From Trichocoleus desertorum ATA4-8-CV12 (GTDB lineage Bacteria > Cyanobacteriota > Cyanobacteriia > FACHB-46), in NCBI GenBank assembly GCA_019358975.1, contig JAHHIL010000001.1, forward strand, positions 186,001-250,000: a stretch of 64,000 bases of DNA, in the 5' to 3' direction. Below the pieces are notes generated by a model that saw nothing but the letters and a program-made list of their open reading frames with translations, did not search any database and was not told the DNA's origin. The position numbers were made by a program, and so were the translations under genes. Shown here piece by piece: positions 35,057 through 43,450 of this stretch (the stretch's first letter is position 1; every line of letters starts with the position of its first letter).

Positions 35057-36022
35057 TTAGGTTAGAGGATTGGAGCGATCGCTTACTCCACGACCTTGGC
35101 GATCGATATCTAGTTCTTCCCGGCGAATTTGCTCTTCCGCCTGAACCGTCTCATGATCAACTTCTTTTCTGATATTCACTTCTTCGCGTAGTACCGCTTC
35201 TTTGTGAATGTCAGCTCGCTCCTCATAGATTTCTACCCGTGCTACTTCTCCCTCATGGAAGTCAGCTTCTCCAGGTGTAACTGGGGTACCAGCATTCGTC
35301 GGGGTAGTGCGCTCTACAACTACACGCTCTTTTTCCACCGGAACATCAACGCGGGCAGTTTCAGTTTCTACATGCTTACCAACGTTGACTTCACCAGTCT
35401 TGACACGGGTTTTGTCAGTGATCAGCCTTTCTTCGTACAGATTGACTTGTTGAGTGTCGCCTCGGCCAGCAAGATTTTGTCCGGAGTTGCGATCGCCAGA
35501 ACCTGTAACTGTATTTTCAACCTTGTCCCAAGCATCGCGGGCTGCATGCTTTGCTTTATCCCAACCTAGACCTTTACCGCCATGACGGGTTTCGTAATCG
35601 CTCCGAAGATCTGGTTCGATCTCATCAAACTTTCTTCCAGTCTCTGCATGACGACCATAGCCCTCATACCCAGTTTGGTAAGCTGACTGATAATCATCAT
35701 AGGTGTGGCCTGGTTCCACATAAGGCCGAGAAGCATAATTGTTGCGCCAGTATTCCTCTTCAACGGTGGGGTCAACGGCTTCAGCCGCACTTTTGCCAAC
35801 CAAACCACCTGCTACTGCTCCAACTGCGCTTCCAATCACTGCGCCGATAGGACCGCCAATTACACCCCCTACTACCGCACCCACTGTGCCAATTCCAGCG
35901 GCACCAATGCCAGTTCCTACGGGATGAGCACCGGGTTGACCAGAAAGCGGGTCACGGTTCGCATCGGGCTCATGAGCCTCATTTCCTTGATTCAAATCTC
36001 GATTTTTATCTAAATCAGCCAT
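35057..36022 (-). CDS. YsnF/AvaK (DUF2382) domain stress protein with glycine-zipper segment
   Basis: A 321-residue protein. Residues 1-35 are polar. Residues 36-80 form a Gly/Ala/Val-rich glycine-zipper stretch (GVIGGPIGAVIGSAVGAVAG). Residues 85-190 are a charged Tyr-rich region, and residues 195-310 a DUF2382 domain (YEERLITDKTRVKTGEVNVG, then VPVEKERVVVER and later VEIYEERADIHKEA). AAGGAGG six bases before the ATG is a strong ribosome site. Such proteins are linked to general or salt stress in bacteria. The zipper suggests membrane insertion or oligomerisation. Biochemical function is unknown. Confidence 0.85.
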   Translation of the reverse strand: MADLDKNRDLNQGNEAHEPDANRDPLSGQPGAHPVGTGIGAAGIGTVGAVVGGVIGGPIGAVIGSAVGAVAGGLVGKSAAEAVDPTVEEEYWRNNYASRPYVEPGHTYDDYQSAYQTGYEGYGRHAETGRKFDEIEPDLRSDYETRHGGKGLGWDKAKHAARDAWDKVENTVTGSGDRNSGQNLAGRGDTQQVNLYEERLITDKTRVKTGEVNVGKHVETETARVDVPVEKERVVVERTTPTNAGTPVTPGEADFHEGEVARVEIYEERADIHKEAVLREEVNIRKEVDHETVQAEEQIRREELDIDRQGRGVSDRSNPLT

Positions 36023-36458
36023 AGCTTTCCTCCTTTTTTCTTATGGGTGGCAACTAACGCGAGCTAACTCTGCATTTATCTGCCCCTTCTCCAGCCTAGG
36101 GGCTAGATTTGGCAGGGTTTTATACCTCAAGTAAGACTTAGGAGATTGCAGCAGTGTTTTATAGCCTAAGAAGGAGTTAAATTAAAATGACCTAAGCCTA
36201 TTGGGTAGTAAAATTTCAGGCTACAGGTACTTTTTGTGCCCGCAGTCTCACGCCTAGATGGAGTGGTGAAGTCATGATTCTTAATATCGAGATGAAGAGC
36301 TATTGCTGACAGACGCTTCAGAATCTAATAGGCTGAATCAAAGTAGTAATCAAAGCTAATGCCCAGAAATTAGTATTAATTCTGCTATATCGATGAAGCG
36401 ATCGCTGCTTTGTTTTTGTTTGATATTTCATCGCCCAGTTAGTGAACTGTTATGAACA
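36023..36458. other. Intergenic region between divergent genes
   Basis: This AT-rich stretch must hold promoters for the leftward stress-protein gene and the rightward small protein gene. CTTAGG and CCTAAG near 36137-36170 form a weak inverted repeat. I see no gene. Confidence 0.5.
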
Positions 36459-36782
36459 ATGAAACTTAAAATTATTGAACATTTTGATAGTGGATTTACG
36501 CTGGAGCCAGCAGCCCAAGCGGATTTATTTAACTTGTTGAGAAGTGAAGCTTTTTTACAACAAGTAGCTCAGCAGTCGCAATGTGAGCAAGTAGAATTTA
36601 CAGAATTACTATTTCAACCTGTGCCTTATAGCACGTCAAGCCCTAAAGGCATGCCCCAAGAATTTGAAAAATATCATGAATCTAATCAGTATGTGATTGT
36701 GAATGTGCCGCCTAACTTTATGTTTAAGGCTAAGATTTTTCAGCCTAGTCGCTTGTGTGCTATCTATCACAAAATTGACTAA
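36459..36782 (+). CDS. Conserved-looking hypothetical protein
   Basis: 107 residues, not recognised. It begins MKLKIIEHFDSGFTLE and has no signal peptide or membrane helix. It contains a central TELLFQPVPY segment and ends in VIVNVPPNFMFKAKIFQP. It looks like a compact soluble domain. Its stop lies 21 bases before the GIY-YIG gene on the same strand, so the two probably form an operon. The ribosome site before the ATG is weak. The balanced composition and operon context support a real gene. Confidence 0.6.
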   Translation: MKLKIIEHFDSGFTLEPAAQADLFNLLRSEAFLQQVAQQSQCEQVEFTELLFQPVPYSTSSPKGMPQEFEKYHESNQYVIVNVPPNFMFKAKIFQPSRLCAIYHKID

Positions 36783-36803
36783 AACTATTTTTTTAAGCAA
36801 CGC

Positions 36804-37343
36804 ATGACTTTTATAACTGATATTCCTGTTCTCGCCGACTTAGAATACATTCCCTACCTCGATGATGCTGGTCAAGTAAACGAGCAATTCCAAGGGAAAG
36901 TTGGTGTTTATGCAATTTTTGACCAAGCACAAACTCTACAATTTATTGGCTACTCGCGAGATATTTATCTCAGCCTCCAACAGCATTTAGTGCGTCGCCC
37001 TCAAGCTTGTTACTGGTTTAAAGTCCAGACGAGCGATCGCCCCAATCGTACCGCCCTAGAAGCGATTCGAGATGCTTGGATCTCTGAAAACGGCAAGACT
37101 CCGGTAGGCAATGCGGAGGAGCAAAATCTTTGGAATCAGCCGATTGATGCCAAGTTTGCCATGACTGAAGAAGAGCAGACTGATTATCGCGAAGCTGATG
37201 AAATGACGCAAATAAAGCTACTGAAGCGGGTGGCTAGGCGAGTCGAAGAGCAAATCTTAGCCCAGCTACGAGATCGAGGCGTTCAGATGCAAATTCGCTT
37301 CAATCCTAAGTTGAAAGAGACTGGCTTATTAGACCTGAAGTAA
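36804..37343 (+). CDS. Stand-alone GIY-YIG domain protein
   Basis: 179 residues. GKVGVYAIFDQ (about 31-41) matches the GIY motif as GVY, and LQFIGYSRDI (45-54) matches YIG as FIG with the Arg at about 52. A helix with an acidic residue (ALEAIRDAW) follows. It is therefore a minimal GIY-YIG nuclease-type domain with a charged C-terminal helical extension of about 80 residues. The family includes repair and homing nucleases, but small stand-alone members in cyanobacteria have no known function. It is probably cotranscribed with the preceding small gene. Weakened motif letters leave activity uncertain. Confidence 0.72.
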   Translation: MTFITDIPVLADLEYIPYLDDAGQVNEQFQGKVGVYAIFDQAQTLQFIGYSRDIYLSLQQHLVRRPQACYWFKVQTSDRPNRTALEAIRDAWISENGKTPVGNAEEQNLWNQPIDAKFAMTEEEQTDYREADEMTQIKLLKRVARRVEEQILAQLRDRGVQMQIRFNPKLKETGLLDLK

Positions 37344-37414
37344 GGTTAGCCGTTTAGCGATTGGGTATGGTTTCAAGTAGGGCTGGGCGATCGCCTATTC
37401 ATCACAAAAATCCC

Positions 37415-37443
37415 AAAAAAAGGAGCCTAAATCAGGCTCCTTT
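37415..37443 (-). terminator. Rho-independent terminator of the rplJ-rplL operon
   Basis: AAAGGAGCCT (37419-37428) and AGGCTCCTTT (37434-37443) form a perfect 10-bp stem with a 5-base loop. Read leftward it ends in a run of seven T. It lies 33 bases past the rplL stop. On the other strand it could also end the GIY-YIG transcript. Confidence 0.92.
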
Positions 37444-37475
37444 GCTCATTGAGATAGAACGAATAGCAGCGAAGC

Positions 37476-37868
37476 TTACTTAATCGTTACCTTAGCGCCA
37501 GCTTCTTCGAGTTGCTTCTTAGCATCTTCAGCATCACCCTTAGCAATATTTTCTTTCACTGCCTTAGGCGCAGCTTCTACAAGGTCTTTTGCTTCCTTCA
37601 AGCCTAGACCTGTCAAAACTCGAACAACTTTCAGAACTGCAATTTTCTTGTCAGCAGGAACTTCATCGAGCATGACAGTGAACTCAGTTTGCTCTTCTAC
37701 TTCTTCAGCAGGAGCGCCAGCCCCAGGCCCAGCCATCATCATCATGCCACCAGCAGGAGCTGCAGCGCTAACGCCGAAAGCTTCCTCGATTTGCTTAACC
37801 AAGTCAGCTGCTTCTAGCAGAGTCAGAGACTTAAGTTGTTCCAGAATTTGGTCAGTTGTAGCAGACAT
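37476..37868 (-). CDS. rplL: 50S ribosomal protein L7/L12
   Basis: 130 residues with the N-terminal dimerisation helix ([20 protein letters not shown]), an Ala/Gly/Met-rich hinge at about 35-55, and the C-terminal factor-binding domain ([20 protein letters not shown], then [12 protein letters not shown]). It forms the L12 stalk that recruits translation GTPases. It follows rplJ by 95 bases in the usual order and is followed by a strong terminator. Confidence 0.97.
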   Translation of the reverse strand: MSATTDQILEQLKSLTLLEAADLVKQIEEAFGVSAAAPAGGMMMMAGPGAGAPAEEVEEQTEFTVMLDEVPADKKIAVLKVVRVLTGLGLKEAKDLVEAAPKAVKENIAKGDAEDAKKQLEEAGAKVTIK

Positions 37869-37963
37869 TAGTTAACTCCTAGGAATTTTTTGCGTAAACC
37901 GTTTGGCCTAAAAAACTAGAACTTGGTACAAATCCAAACTCTAAAATCTAGAATCCGAAAGCA

Positions 37964-38500
37964 TTAAGCTGCCTGTTGGTCGTCTTTCTCGGACACAGCC
38001 TTGATGGCGCGAGCCAAAGAACCAGGAACTTCGTTGATACCCACAGCCAGCTTGGTAGCGACACCATTGATGGCTCCTGCAATCTGAGCAATGAGCTGTT
38101 CCTTAGATGGCAACTCACCGATCGCCTTGACATCATTAGCGCTGAGGACACGGCCTTCCATGACGCCACCACGAAGTTCAGTCTTCTTCGTAGCCTTCTG
38201 GAAATCTTGGTAAGCCTTAATGGCACCACCAATGTCGTCCTTCACGAGCAAGAAGGCGGAAGACTGAGATGCAAGTTCAGTCATTGGTTGCCAGGTTGCA
38301 TCCCCGTCAACCGCAATCCGCATCAACGTGTTCTTAGTGACCGTGCATGTTGCGCCTACTGGACGCAAACGTCGCCGCAGATCAGTGATCTCAGCCACAC
38401 TTAAGCCCTTGTAGTCGATCACGAATGCAAGTTGGGACTCGCTCAACTGCTGTTTGAGTTCGGCCACAATTGCCTTCTTATCCTCTAGCGTTCTGCCCAT
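37964..38500 (-). CDS. rplJ: 50S ribosomal protein L10
   Basis: 178 residues, family-typical. It opens with [19 protein letters not shown], continues with [20 protein letters not shown], and has the C-terminal helix that binds L12 dimers. AAGGAGG stands upstream of the ATG. It is encoded between rplA and rplL, and the 288-base gap to rplA contains an attenuator-like structure listed separately, which suggests autogenous control by L10-L12. Confidence 0.97.
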   Translation of the reverse strand: MGRTLEDKKAIVAELKQQLSESQLAFVIDYKGLSVAEITDLRRRLRPVGATCTVTKNTLMRIAVDGDATWQPMTELASQSSAFLLVKDDIGGAIKAYQDFQKATKKTELRGGVMEGRVLSANDVKAIGELPSKEQLIAQIAGAINGVATKLAVGINEVPGSLARAIKAVSEKDDQQAA

Positions 38501-38580
38501 ACTTGATACTCACCTCCTTAAGAAAAAACGCAGAATGCCAAATCTAAACCCATCCCTAAACAAAGCCCAACTCAAACCAG

Positions 38581-38698
38581 AAAAAAACCCGGACATTGAG
38601 CCGGGTTAAACACTACAGGGATTGGCCTTCAAAAACTAGAGGGACCAATTACTAGTAGAGTTAAAACCTCGGCAGGAGATTAAGCAATCTGCGCCTGC
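38581..38698 (-). promoter_or_regulatory. Candidate L10 leader with intrinsic attenuator before rplJ
   Basis: Read leftward in the rplA-rplJ gap. First comes a helix with arms GCAGG/CCTGC and AGATT/AATCT, separated on the 5' side by a three-base bulge (38672-38698). Then comes a hairpin AACCCGG/CCGGGTT (38586-38607) followed by seven T. The second part is a good intrinsic terminator placed about 80 bases before the rplJ ATG. L10 leaders in other bacteria bind the L10-L12 complex, so I infer attenuation here. Confidence 0.6.
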
Positions 38699-38788
38699 TG
38701 TCTCTGGCTTTGTTTATTCAATTGGGATTTTGTGGGTAAAACTTGTTGCTCCTCCACTCCGGGAAGTACTTTAGATGCAGTGCTAGGC

Positions 38789-39505
38789 TTAGGCTACGTC
38801 AGTCAGCTTTAAGTCGCGCAGCGCACTAACATCTACTTCGATCGAAGGTCCCATTGTTGCAGAAACAAAGACCGATCGCCAGTAACGACCTTTAGCACCA
38901 GAAGGACGGTTCCGATCAATCGTCTCTTGCAGAGCTTTCAAGTTGACTAGCAAATCGTTTGCTGAGAAGTCAGACTTTCCAAAAAGAACGTGGACGATAC
39001 CAGTTCGGTCGGCTCTGAATTCTAGTTTTCCAGCTTTGAAGTCTGAAATAGCCTGGGCCAAATCAAATGTCACTGTGCCGCCCTTGGGGGAAGGCATCAA
39101 ACCACGAGGTCCGAGCAAACGACCTAATTTTGCCACTTGAGGCATCATATCAGGTGTTGCGATCAGGACATCAAAGTCCATCATGCCCTTTTGGATGTCA
39201 TCAATCAACTCTTCCGAGCCAGCGATATTAGCGCCAGAGTTGTTGGCTTCAGCTACTTTTTCACCCCGAGCAATGACTGCAACCCGAACAGTTTGTCCGG
39301 TGCCTTTTGGGAGAGCCACAGTGGTTCTCAATTGCTGATCGGTGTATTTGGGATCAATACCAAGACGAATGTGCGCTTCTGCTGATTCTGTAAATTTAGC
39401 AGTAGCTGTCTCTTTCAAGAGGTTGAGCGCTTCCATCGGCTCATACGCTCTCTCTTCTACTTTCTTATTCAGCTCTGCGAGCCGACGCGATACCTTCTTT
39501 GCCAT
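38789..39505 (-). CDS. rplA: 50S ribosomal protein L1
   Basis: 238 residues, full length, with the family motifs [20 protein letters not shown] near residue 47, [19 protein letters not shown] near 127-145 and [14 protein letters not shown]. It forms the L1 stalk of the ribosome. It follows rplK by 66 bases in the common order. The gap to rplJ is unusually long for the operon and carries the candidate leader. Confidence 0.97.
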   Translation of the reverse strand: MAKKVSRRLAELNKKVEERAYEPMEALNLLKETATAKFTESAEAHIRLGIDPKYTDQQLRTTVALPKGTGQTVRVAVIARGEKVAEANNSGANIAGSEELIDDIQKGMMDFDVLIATPDMMPQVAKLGRLLGPRGLMPSPKGGTVTFDLAQAISDFKAGKLEFRADRTGIVHVLFGKSDFSANDLLVNLKALQETIDRNRPSGAKGRYWRSVFVSATMGPSIEVDVSALRDLKLTDVA

Positions 39506-39571
39506 TTTCCTCTCCTGGGGTCATTAACGAAGCGCTGCTTCTCCCCCGTGATAACTGTTTATATTCGAGGT

Positions 39572-39997
39572 CTAGTCTTTGACAGTAATACCCATGTTGC
39601 GTGCAGTCCCTTCCACGATTCTCATGGCTGCTTCAACATCATTGGCATTCAGATCGGGTAGTTTGGTTTGAGCAATTTCTTGCAGTTGAGACCGACTAAT
39701 CGATCCAACTTTCTTGGTGTTGGGCTCACCAGAACCTCGTTCTACACCTGCAGCTTTGCGAATTAGTACAGAAGCGGGGGGTGTCTTGAGAATGAAGGTA
39801 AAACTGCGATCTTCGTAGACAGAGATTTCTACAGGAACCACTAAACCTACTTGATCAGCAGTTCTAGCATTGTATTCCTTGCAGAACATCATGATGTTGA
39901 CGCCGTGCTGACCGAGCGCAGGGCCAATCGGAGGCGCAGGGTTCGCCTTACCTGCGTTAATGGCCAACTTAATGACCGTAACTACTTTCTTTGCCAT
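39572..39997 (-). CDS. rplK: 50S ribosomal protein L11
   Basis: 141 residues, the usual length. The N-terminal half has [20 protein letters not shown], the proline-rich segment that contacts thiostrepton-type drugs and GTPase factors. The C-terminal half is the 23S rRNA-binding domain ending in [11 protein letters not shown]. It starts 7 bases after nusG, in the standard nusG-rplK-rplA order. Confidence 0.97.
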   Translation of the reverse strand: MAKKVVTVIKLAINAGKANPAPPIGPALGQHGVNIMMFCKEYNARTADQVGLVVPVEISVYEDRSFTFILKTPPASVLIRKAAGVERGSGEPNTKKVGSISRSQLQEIAQTKLPDLNANDVEAAMRIVEGTARNMGITVKD

Positions 39998-40004
39998 TTA
40001 TCTT

Positions 40005-40655
40005 CTAGCTCTGTTTTTGAACCTGATTAAACTCCAGTTCTACGGGAGTGTCTCGCCCAAAGATGGAAAGCAAGGCTTTGAGCTTGCTGCGCTCTGGACT
40101 GACTTCAATCACTTCCCCTTCAAAATCCTTGAAAGGACCCGAGAGCACCAGAATTTTATCTCCGGTTGCCATATCAATTTTGATGACTGGCTTCTGCTCT
40201 TGAGCGCGCTTGAAGATACGTTCTACTTCTGTCGCACCTAACGGCATCGGTTTAACGTGGCCTCGCCCGCGTCCATAGCGACGCTTTTGCTCAGCGCCGA
40301 CAAAGTTAATCACATTCGGGGTGTTCTTGACAACTTGCCAAGTCTCGTCGTCCATGACCATGCGAATTAGCACATAACCTGGAAAGACTTTCTCTTCCGA
40401 ATTTTGCCGACTGCCATCCTTCCGAATCTTAACAGCAGGAGTTTGAGGAATTTCTACTTGAAGGATTCGCTCAGCGACATCCATCGTTTGAACTCGCTGC
40501 TCCAAGTTAGTTTTCACCCGCTTTTCACAACCAGAAGCTACTTGAACGGCATACCAATGAGAACTATTAGGAGCGAAAGACTCCTCCTCATGGCTTTCCA
40601 CTCTCACTTCCGGTGGGAGGGCATTGTATGATTCATCTGATGCAGAAGTCATCAA
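40005..40655 (-). CDS. nusG: Transcription termination/antitermination factor NusG
   Basis: 216 residues. A polar N-terminal extension of about 30 residues precedes the NGN domain (HWYAVQVASGCEKRVKTNLE, later FPGYVLIRMVMDDETW). The C-terminal KOW domain has GDKILVLSGPFKDFEGEV. It binds RNA polymerase, and links it to ribosomes or Rho. The ATG overlaps the secE stop by four bases, so the two are coupled. Confidence 0.96.
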   Translation of the reverse strand: MMTSASDESYNALPPEVRVESHEEESFAPNSSHWYAVQVASGCEKRVKTNLEQRVQTMDVAERILQVEIPQTPAVKIRKDGSRQNSEEKVFPGYVLIRMVMDDETWQVVKNTPNVINFVGAEQKRRYGRGRGHVKPMPLGATEVERIFKRAQEQKPVIKIDMATGDKILVLSGPFKDFEGEVIEVSPERSKLKALLSIFGRDTPVELEFNQVQKQS

Positions 40656-40873
40656 AACACCTTTCCAGCTACCCAGTTGAAGAAGTTGTCCACCAAGTAG
40701 ATGAGGGTTGCAGATAGGGTTACCATCAGCAATACTGCTAAGGATTCACTGACGAGCTGTTGACGACTTGGCCAAACGACCTTATCTAGCTCTTCTTTGG
40801 ATTCTTTGAAGAAACCAACTGCATCAAATCCTGAACTTTTCTCTTGTATTTCTACTTCGTCTTTTTTAGCCAC
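40652..40873 (-). CDS. secE: Preprotein translocase subunit SecE
   Basis: A 73-residue protein with a polar N-terminus, the amphipathic helix EELDKVVWPSRQQLVSES and one C-terminal membrane helix (residues 47-66). This is the short single-span SecE of cyanobacteria. It is a component of the SecYEG channel. It overlaps nusG by four bases. tRNA-Trp lies upstream on the same strand. Confidence 0.96.
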   Translation of the reverse strand: MAKKDEVEIQEKSSGFDAVGFFKESKEELDKVVWPSRQQLVSESLAVLLMVTLSATLIYLVDNFFNWVAGKVF

Positions 40874-41108
40874 AATTGCTCATTCCCCTATCAGTGCAGC
40901 TATGAGCGGTTTCCCGCTAAAGTTAGGCAACCCTGCTCAAGAGAGCTGCAAGCAAGTATGCACTGTTGCTTCACCTAAAAGTAGGAACTCAATTACAATG
41001 CTCGGTGGATCGCCCAAACAACAATTCTACTCGAAAGTAGGTACTTACAGCACCTGTTCACCAATCTTGGAGACACTTCCGAGTAGAACCGTCATGGTAA
41101 TCATCCAG

Positions 41109-41181
41109 CGCGCCCTGGAGGACTCGAACCCCCGACATCAGGTTTTGGAGACCTGCGTTCTACCAACTGAACTAAGAGCGC
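41109..41181 (-). tRNA. trnW: tRNA-Trp (anticodon CCA)
   Basis: Read leftward, acceptor GCGCTCT pairs with AGGGCGC including one G-U. A D-arm with AGTTCAGTTGGTAGAAC follows, then the anticodon arm GCAGGTCTCCAAAACCTG with loop CTCCAAA, and a T-arm with GGTTCGAGTCC. The discriminator base is G and CCA is not encoded. Position between rplS and secE fits the common cyanobacterial order. Confidence 0.96.
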
Positions 41182-41272
41182 CCAAGTTGAGCTTAGGCTC
41201 AACGCTCAGCTTTCGCATTGTAATTCTAAAGCTGTTTTGCGTCAACCTTAGAGCTGTGGAAGCTGAGCCTGA

Positions 41273-41635
41273 TTAGAGGCCGCGGTCGAAGCGCTGCTTA
41301 ATGCGAGTTGCTTTACCGACGCGATCGCGTAAGTAGTATAGCTTAGCGCGACGCACTTTGCCTCGACGAATCACCTTAACGCTTTCGATGCGGGGAGAGT
41401 GAACTAAAAACACTCGCTCTACACCAACGCCTTGGAAGACGCGACGTACGGTAATCGTGGCGTTGATGCCACCATTACGCTTGGCAATTACGACGCCTTC
41501 ATAAGGCTGAGTCCGTTCTTTGCCTCCCTCTTGAATGATGACGCCTACCCTGACGGTGTCGCCAACATAAATTTCAGGGAGATTTGCCTTTAACTGCTCC
41601 GCTTCAATCGAGCGGATGACTTCCTGCGCGTTCAT
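41273..41635 (-). CDS. rplS: 50S ribosomal protein L19
   Basis: 120 residues, the usual bacterial length. It has [20 protein letters not shown], the core [19 protein letters not shown], and ends with the basic [12 protein letters not shown]. It binds at the 30S-50S interface. It lies on the same strand upstream of tRNA-Trp and secE and may be the first gene of the block. Confidence 0.97.
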   Translation of the reverse strand: MNAQEVIRSIEAEQLKANLPEIYVGDTVRVGVIIQEGGKERTQPYEGVVIAKRNGGINATITVRRVFQGVGVERVFLVHSPRIESVKVIRRGKVRRAKLYYLRDRVGKATRIKQRFDRGL

Positions 41636-41718
41636 AGGTTTTTAAAAAACTCACAGTCTCCAATAGTAACTCGAAGAAAGGCTTTCGGTCTAGTCCTCAG
41701 TTTTTAGAATTGCTTTGC

Positions 41719-42576
41719 TTACTGCAATTTTTCTGCATGCAGGGGTGGAGGCAAATAACGTTTTTGGCGCTGTTGGAAACGAGTCCACCCCAGAACGAGA
41801 CTAAAAACTAGGGTGGAGAGCAGGACGACGCTGGCTCCAGAGGCGATGTCGAAGTAGTAGCTGATGTAGATGCCGACAAAGGCGATCGCGGCTCCCAATC
41901 CGCCTGAGAGTAGCATCATGGTGCCAAAGCGATTGCTGAGAAGGCGAGCGATCGAAGCAGGAATCACGACTGCTGAAATGATCAAGGTGACTCCTAACAC
42001 TTGTAAGGTGGCGACTAGCAGCGTTGCCATCATCAAGGCAAACAGCGTATCCATTGCGAAAACTGGGACGCCATGTACCTTAGCTACTTCCCGGTCAAAA
42101 CACCAAAAAAGTAAGGGACGGTAGAAGATGAAAACCAGGCTTAGCAAGAGTACAGTCACGGCTGTCACCACCCATAAGTCGGTGGGTGTAATGCCTAAAA
42201 CATTGCCAAATAGGGCTGCTTCAAAGCTTTGAGTGAAGCTGCGATAGGTGCTGATAATGGCAACGCCCAAGGCAAAACTAGCGGTAGTGACAATGCCAAT
42301 CGCAGCATCAGAGTAGATTTTGCGGCCTGTGAGGTATTGAATCAGCAGGGCAGTACCAAACCCCCAAATTCCAGAGCCGATATAGAAGTTGAAGCCTAAA
42401 ACATAGGTAATTACAGCACCCCCCAAGATGGCGTGGGATAAACCGTGGGCGATGTAACTCATGCGTCGGGTGGTGATGTAGACTCCCATCACACCGCACA
42501 ACAACCCTGCCATCATCCCGACCCACATGGCTCGACTAAAGAACTCGTATTGAAAGGGTTTGAGCAGGAACTCCAT
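41719..42576 (-). CDS. Metal ABC transporter permease (ZnuB/MntB family)
   Basis: A 285-residue inner-membrane protein with about eight hydrophobic segments of the ABC-3 permease family. MMAGLLCGVMGVYITTRRMSY is at residues 18-38, and LTLIISAVVIPASIARLLSNR near residue 190 is the cytoplasmic coupling segment. It forms the channel of a Zn2+ or Mn2+ importer with the ATPase encoded 27 bases upstream and the binding lipoprotein before it. Confidence 0.93.
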   Translation of the reverse strand: MEFLLKPFQYEFFSRAMWVGMMAGLLCGVMGVYITTRRMSYIAHGLSHAILGGAVITYVLGFNFYIGSGIWGFGTALLIQYLTGRKIYSDAAIGIVTTASFALGVAIISTYRSFTQSFEAALFGNVLGITPTDLWVVTAVTVLLLSLVFIFYRPLLFWCFDREVAKVHGVPVFAMDTLFALMMATLLVATLQVLGVTLIISAVVIPASIARLLSNRFGTMMLLSGGLGAAIAFVGIYISYYFDIASGASVVLLSTLVFSLVLGWTRFQQRQKRYLPPPLHAEKLQ

Positions 42577-42603
42577 AGTCAGTCCAGACGTTGGTGCAAG
42601 AAA

Positions 42604-43440
42604 TTAGGCAGATTTAGAAGGTAGAGATTTGTAGAGGGCGGGTGGCAGATTGTCTTGCATTTCATGCAGCAAGGAGGTGGCTCCACTCGCAACCAAAATT
42701 CGCTCATTGTGCCGAAATACCACCATTTCACCTCGGAAGGTTTTCCCTAAGCTTTCGGGCGTGAAAACGTCTTTGGGTGGGCCTTGGCAGATGAGGCCGT
42801 GGTTGAAGCAGATTACCCAAGGTAGGTGAGTGGCAACGGAGTTGAGATCATGGGTAGAAATTAAGATGGCTAAGCCCTGTTGCCCTAGCTCAGCTAACAG
42901 ATGCAGGAGTTCGTGCTGGACATGCAAGTCGGAACTGCTGGTTGGTTCATCGAGTAACACGATTTCGGGATCGCCCACGAGCGCTCGTGCTAGAAACACT
43001 CGTTGCTGCTGTCCACCGGATAGTTCACCAATGGGCTGACGCGCTACATGTTCAATGCCAACGCGGCTGAGCAGTTCTCTGGCCTTGGTGCGATCGCAAC
43101 GGGAGGGCCAAGGCCAGAGCCTTTGCTGTCGGTACCGCCCCATCATCACCACTTCTTCTGCGGTGACGGGAAAGCCCCAATCTACCGTCTCTACTTGAGG
43201 AACGTAGCCCACCTTAACCGGAGAAGCTCCTGGTTTTAGGCGGCGTCCCCGATACCAAATTTCTCCGCCCCAGGGATGCAGCAGTCCCACAATGGTCTTG
43301 AGTAAGGTACTCTTACCACTACCTGAAGGCCCCACCAAGCCGGAAAATTGGCCTGGGTACAAGGAGAAATTGACATCTGCAAAAATGGTTTGGCTTTGAT
43401 AGCCACAGGCAAGATTTTTGACTTCCAGCAAAGGTTGCAT
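42604..43440 (-). CDS. Metal ABC transporter ATP-binding protein
   Basis: 278 residues from the ATG at 43440, which follows AAGG at eight bases and gives the family-like start MQPLLEVKNLACGY. A longer frame begins at 43485. It has Walker A GPSGSGKSTLLKT, signature LSGGQQQRVFLARAL, Walker B IVLLDEPTSS and the switch His in LISTHDLN. The tail of about 60 residues includes FRHNERILVASGATS. It energises the metal permease encoded downstream. Confidence 0.94.
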   Translation of the reverse strand: MQPLLEVKNLACGYQSQTIFADVNFSLYPGQFSGLVGPSGSGKSTLLKTIVGLLHPWGGEIWYRGRRLKPGASPVKVGYVPQVETVDWGFPVTAEEVVMMGRYRQQRLWPWPSRCDRTKARELLSRVGIEHVARQPIGELSGGQQQRVFLARALVGDPEIVLLDEPTSSSDLHVQHELLHLLAELGQQGLAILISTHDLNSVATHLPWVICFNHGLICQGPPKDVFTPESLGKTFRGEMVVFRHNERILVASGATSLLHEMQDNLPPALYKSLPSKSA

Positions 43441-43450
43441 GCTTTCTACC

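Noticed and set aside
36169-36205. Tiny frame ATG-ACC-TAA behind AAGGAG
   Set aside because: Two codons only. Could be chance or part of a leader, and nothing supports a function.
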